A DNA stretch of 25,685 bases, taken from positions 1 to 25,685 of the forward strand of contig CAJMHI010000028.1 in NCBI GenBank assembly GCA_905213155.1, written 5' to 3'. Source of the DNA: an uncultured Acidaminococcus sp. GTDB lineage: Bacteria > Bacillota > Negativicutes > Acidaminococcales > Acidaminococcaceae. Below the pieces are notes generated by a model that had not been told where the DNA came from, did not search any database, and saw only the letters and a list, made by a program, of their open reading frames with translations. Positions 23,462 through 25,685 of this stretch are shown here, piece by piece; position 1 is the stretch's first letter, and each line of letters begins with the position of its first letter. A program made the translations under genes and the position numbers.

Positions 23462-23552
23462 TCAAACAAAAAAGGAGTCACTGGTGTAGTATGACCGCTC
23501 CGGCAAGGAGAGCCGGTAAGTGTCATAGCAACCAGTGACTCTTTGTTTGTTG
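23462..23552. terminator. Large three-tier bidirectional terminator between trxA and the CarD gene
   Basis: Outer arms AGTCACTGGT (23476-23485) and ACCAGTGACT (23531-23540) pair perfectly and are extended by flanking A-rich (CAAACAAAAAAGG) and T-rich (CTTTGTTTG) arms. Inside are TATGAC/GTCATA and then CCGGC/GCCGG stems. The A/T-rich flanks give T-tracts on both strands, as expected between convergent genes. Confidence 0.8.
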
Positions 23553-23593
23553 ATGAAGCAAGCTATTGGACGTTTGTCCTTCTCCCTTCGCTT

Positions 23594-24073
23594 TTATACA
23601 AACTGTTCCAGCCACTCTTCGCTTTTTTTCTCATCCACGTCTTTAACCAGCATGAACTCACTGAGCAAAATATGCTTAGCCGTGGTCAAAAGCCGCCTCT
23701 CCCCCGCAGAAAGGCGTTTTTCCTGCTCCTGCACCGCCAGCGTACGCACCACATCAGCCACTTCAAAAATATCGCCGGTTTTCATTTTATCTACATACAG
23801 GTTATAGCGACGGTTCCAAGTGATTTGTTTCATTCTGTTTTCCGGGCGAGCTTTTAGGACTTCCTCCACCTTAGGCAGGGTTGTTTGCAACACAACGGGA
23901 CGTAGTCCGATCTTCTCCGTATTTTTAACGGGGATCAGAACTTTCATATCACTTAAAAGCATGTCCAGCACTAAGTATTCCACGGATTTCCCGTTGACTT
24001 GCTTTTCCTCCCTATCCTGGATCACTGCTGCCCCATGCATAGGGTACAGGACCTTATCGCCTACGCCAAACAT
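23594..24073 (-). CDS. CarD/CdnL-family transcriptional regulator
   Basis: This 159-residue protein starts directly with the RNA-polymerase-interacting Tudor-like domain: 'FGVGDKVLYPMHGAAVIQDREE' and 'YLVLDMLLSDMKVLIPVKNTEKIGLRPV' (about 1-62). A helical C-terminal domain follows (about 65-158, 'NRRYNLYVDKMKTGDIFEVADVVRTLA', 'SAGERRLLTTAKHILLSEFMLVKDV'). In the family it binds the RNA polymerase beta subunit and stabilises the open complex at rRNA and other promoters. The ATG follows GGGGGAGG. The gene has its own promoter at 24143-24172 and looks monocistronic. Confidence 0.93.
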   Translation of the reverse strand: MFGVGDKVLYPMHGAAVIQDREEKQVNGKSVEYLVLDMLLSDMKVLIPVKNTEKIGLRPVVLQTTLPKVEEVLKARPENRMKQITWNRRYNLYVDKMKTGDIFEVADVVRTLAVQEQEKRLSAGERRLLTTAKHILLSEFMLVKDVDEKKSEEWLEQFV

Positions 24074-24142
24074 CTTATTACCTCCCCCGTCCAGGATATG
24101 TATCTATGTGTAAACTCGTATCCATTGCATGTCTATAGGAAT

Positions 24143-24172
24143 AGTTTAGCACATTGTAAGGTGATAAGTCAA
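24143..24172 (-). promoter_or_regulatory. Promoter of the CarD-family gene
   Basis: On the minus strand TTGACT (24172-24167), an 18-nt spacer and TAAACT (24148-24143) give a leader of about 65 nt before ATG 24073. The flanking DNA (24170-24270) is AT-rich and has no gene. Confidence 0.65.
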
Positions 24173-24269
24173 AATTTTTTATATTACCATTTCATACTAT
24201 CAATGTCAATAGGATTCCTGTAAAAAAATAAAGTTATTCTTTCATTAGTAACAGATTTTTCTTATACGC

Positions 24270-24296
24270 AAAAGGGAGCACTATTTCTGTGCTCCC
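24270..24296 (-). terminator. Terminator after the M20 amidohydrolase
   Basis: On the minus strand GGGAGCAC (24296-24289) and GTGCTCCC (24281-24274) form a perfect 8-bp stem with a 7-nt loop, followed by TTTT. It lies 30 bp past the stop of the leftward gene. Its core is similar to that of the terminator at 466-495. Confidence 0.8.
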
Positions 24297-24326
24297 TGCA
24301 TACGCTTTCTGAATCTAGCGCGAGTT

Positions 24327-25625
24327 TTACTTATTGCTGAAATGTTCTACTAAGGTTGCCACGGTGGCAGCACTACGGGACAATACGGCTTCATTAAAAT
24401 CAAACCGACTCTGGTGATGGCCAGCTGCCTCCTGTGTTCCATAGAGCATATAGACTGCTTGTCCGCCCCGTTCCTGTACCCGTGACAGGAAATAACAGCA
24501 GTCCTCGCTGCCGGATATCTTTTTTTCCAAGACCAATTTTTTATACTGGTGCAGCGGCTCCAGTACCTGGTAAATTTCTTTCCCCATAGCTTCGCTGCTA
24601 AGGACAGTAGTGGCAGAACCCACAGGAATCATTTTTACATCGACCCCGTACATCTCTGCCGCCCCTTCCACCATGCGCCAGGCGTTTTCTGCTACAAAGT
24701 TGTTGATTTCTGCTGTTTCGCCCCGGGTTTCAAATTTTAGCACCGCATTTTCCGGTACTACATTCCGCCCAGTGCCAGATTCCATGACGCCTACATTAAT
24801 TCTTGAAGCCCCGCTGCTGTGGCGGGGAATCGTATGGAGCGCAAGGGCAGCTTGTGCCGCAGCCAATAGGGCATTTTTTCCTTTTTCCGGTTCCGCTCCG
24901 GCATGGGCTGGAACGCCAGTAAAAACAGCATCAATTTTATCTGTGGCCAAAAATCCCTGGGCCATAATCACCAACGATTGGTCTTCATATCCTCCGAGGC
25001 CGATATGTCCGCTGATAAAATAGTCCACGTCGTCAGCTAGGCCGCTATTAACCATGGCCTTGGCCCCTACTACGCCTTCTTCTCCGGGCTGGAAGAAAAT
25101 TTTCAAGGTACCGGCCATTCTTTCTTTGTGCAAGGACACAAGTCTTGCCACGGCCAGTCCAATGGTAATGTGTCCGTCATGGCCGCAGGCATGCATCAGT
25201 CCAGGATGACGGGAGGCAAAACCTTCTGCGGTTGGCCGGTGATCTGGATCCTCTGATTCTTTTACAAACAAACTATCAATATCAAAGCGCAATCCCACGG
25301 TTTTTCCCGGTCTGCTAAAGTGCATCACGCCAACGCAACCTGTATGTCCACCATCCATTTTTTCTACCAGCTTCGGATCCGCACCTTCTGCCAGAGCCCG
25401 TTTTTTACAGGCTTCCAGCGTTTTTTCATCCGGAACTAGCATCCGGGACGGTTCATCCAGGATATCCTTACCCAGTAGCACCTCAAAACCTAACCGTTTT
25501 AGCACCGTAGCTATAATGCTGGTGGTCCTGAATTCTGTCCATGCAGTTTCCGGATATTGGTGAAAATCCCGCCGCAATTTGACAAGCTCCGGTTGCATTT
25601 TTTCTGCTTCTTCGTAATATCCCAT
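24327..25625 (-). CDS. M20D-family amidohydrolase (AbgA-like)
   Basis: This 432-residue di-metal peptidase or amidase has 'RRDFHQYPETAWTEFRTT' at the N-terminus, an insertion of about 45 residues (50-95) as in AbgA, and the metal site 'HACGHDGH' (145-152; C147, H149). The acidic pair follows in 'QPGEEG' (E182, E183), then 'SGHIGL' (H207) and the final histidine in 'AAGHHQSRFDFNE'. A dimerisation lid lies between about 215 and 330. AbgA/AbgB of E. coli cleave p-aminobenzoyl-glutamate. Other M20D enzymes remove N-acetyl or indole-acetyl groups from amino acids, so the substrate is uncertain. The ATG follows AAGGAAG. No AbgB or AbgT partner is in view, although the upstream side is cut off by the window end. 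Confidence 0.9.
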   Translation of the reverse strand: MGYYEEAEKMQPELVKLRRDFHQYPETAWTEFRTTSIIATVLKRLGFEVLLGKDILDEPSRMLVPDEKTLEACKKRALAEGADPKLVEKMDGGHTGCVGVMHFSRPGKTVGLRFDIDSLFVKESEDPDHRPTAEGFASRHPGLMHACGHDGHITIGLAVARLVSLHKERMAGTLKIFFQPGEEGVVGAKAMVNSGLADDVDYFISGHIGLGGYEDQSLVIMAQGFLATDKIDAVFTGVPAHAGAEPEKGKNALLAAAQAALALHTIPRHSSGASRINVGVMESGTGRNVVPENAVLKFETRGETAEINNFVAENAWRMVEGAAEMYGVDVKMIPVGSATTVLSSEAMGKEIYQVLEPLHQYKKLVLEKKISGSEDCCYFLSRVQERGGQAVYMLYGTQEAAGHHQSRFDFNEAVLSRSAATVATLVEHFSNK

Positions 25626-25685
25626 GGTCTTCCTTGTATGATAATTACAGAAGCAAAATCACCATTTTCCTTTCTTTAGATTCTG

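Noticed and set aside
1..25685. CRISPR arrays, tRNA or rRNA genes, prophage or integrase genes
   Set aside because: No regular repeat-spacer structure, tRNA cloverleaf or phage structural or integrase protein was recognised on either strand.

Overview
The window looks like a chromosomal stretch of a Bacillota-type anaerobe. A Negativicutes member (Acidaminococcus/Phascolarctobacterium-like) is my best guess. It rests on protein style: single-chain PurL, a PreP-type M16C protease, CarD, a RelQ/RelP-like small alarmone synthetase, AbgA-like M20 and Eis-like acetyltransferases, plus cleavable signal peptides. There is no rRNA or other marker, so the taxonomy is inference. No tRNA, rRNA or CRISPR array was seen.

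Region 1 (1-3850). An apparent IS21-type element end (1-55) is followed by about 400 bp of AT-rich DNA without a gene. Next comes a leftward operon read from a promoter near 3845: small alarmone synthetase, OmpR-type response regulator, histidine kinase, hicA toxin, hicB antitoxin. Four of its five genes overlap or nearly touch, and a terminator lies at 466-495.

Region 2 (3900-6650). A rightward operon with a near-consensus promoter carries three genes joined by 4-bp overlaps: an AdoMet-decarboxylase-fold protein that has lost its pyruvoyl serine, a HAD phosphatase, and a secreted pentapeptide-repeat protein. A bidirectional terminator separates it from a leftward phosphoglycolate-phosphatase-like gene.

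Region 3 (6700-9500). A leftward aldo/keto reductase and a broken nitroreductase diverge from a LysR regulator. A short stand-alone gene with a structured leader follows.

Region 4 (9690-23050). A long leftward array runs, in transcription order: secreted protein, BrxD-like P-loop ATPase, BrxHI/Lhr-like helicase, DUF2156 acyltransferase-like protein, Eis-like GNAT, purL, M16C protease. The ATPase-helicase pair is the pair known from type 2 BREX, here without pglX, pglZ, pglW or any other BREX gene in view. The DUF2156 gene seems to have its own promoter and an AUU start codon.

Region 5 (23050-25685). Rightward trxA converges on a leftward CarD-family regulator across a large three-tier hairpin. 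An AbgA-like M20 amidohydrolase closes the window.

The points most worth a second look are the orphan BrxD/BrxHI-like pair with its overlapping secreted partner, the AdoMetDC-fold pseudoenzyme operon, and the alarmone synthetase/two-component/HicAB operon.
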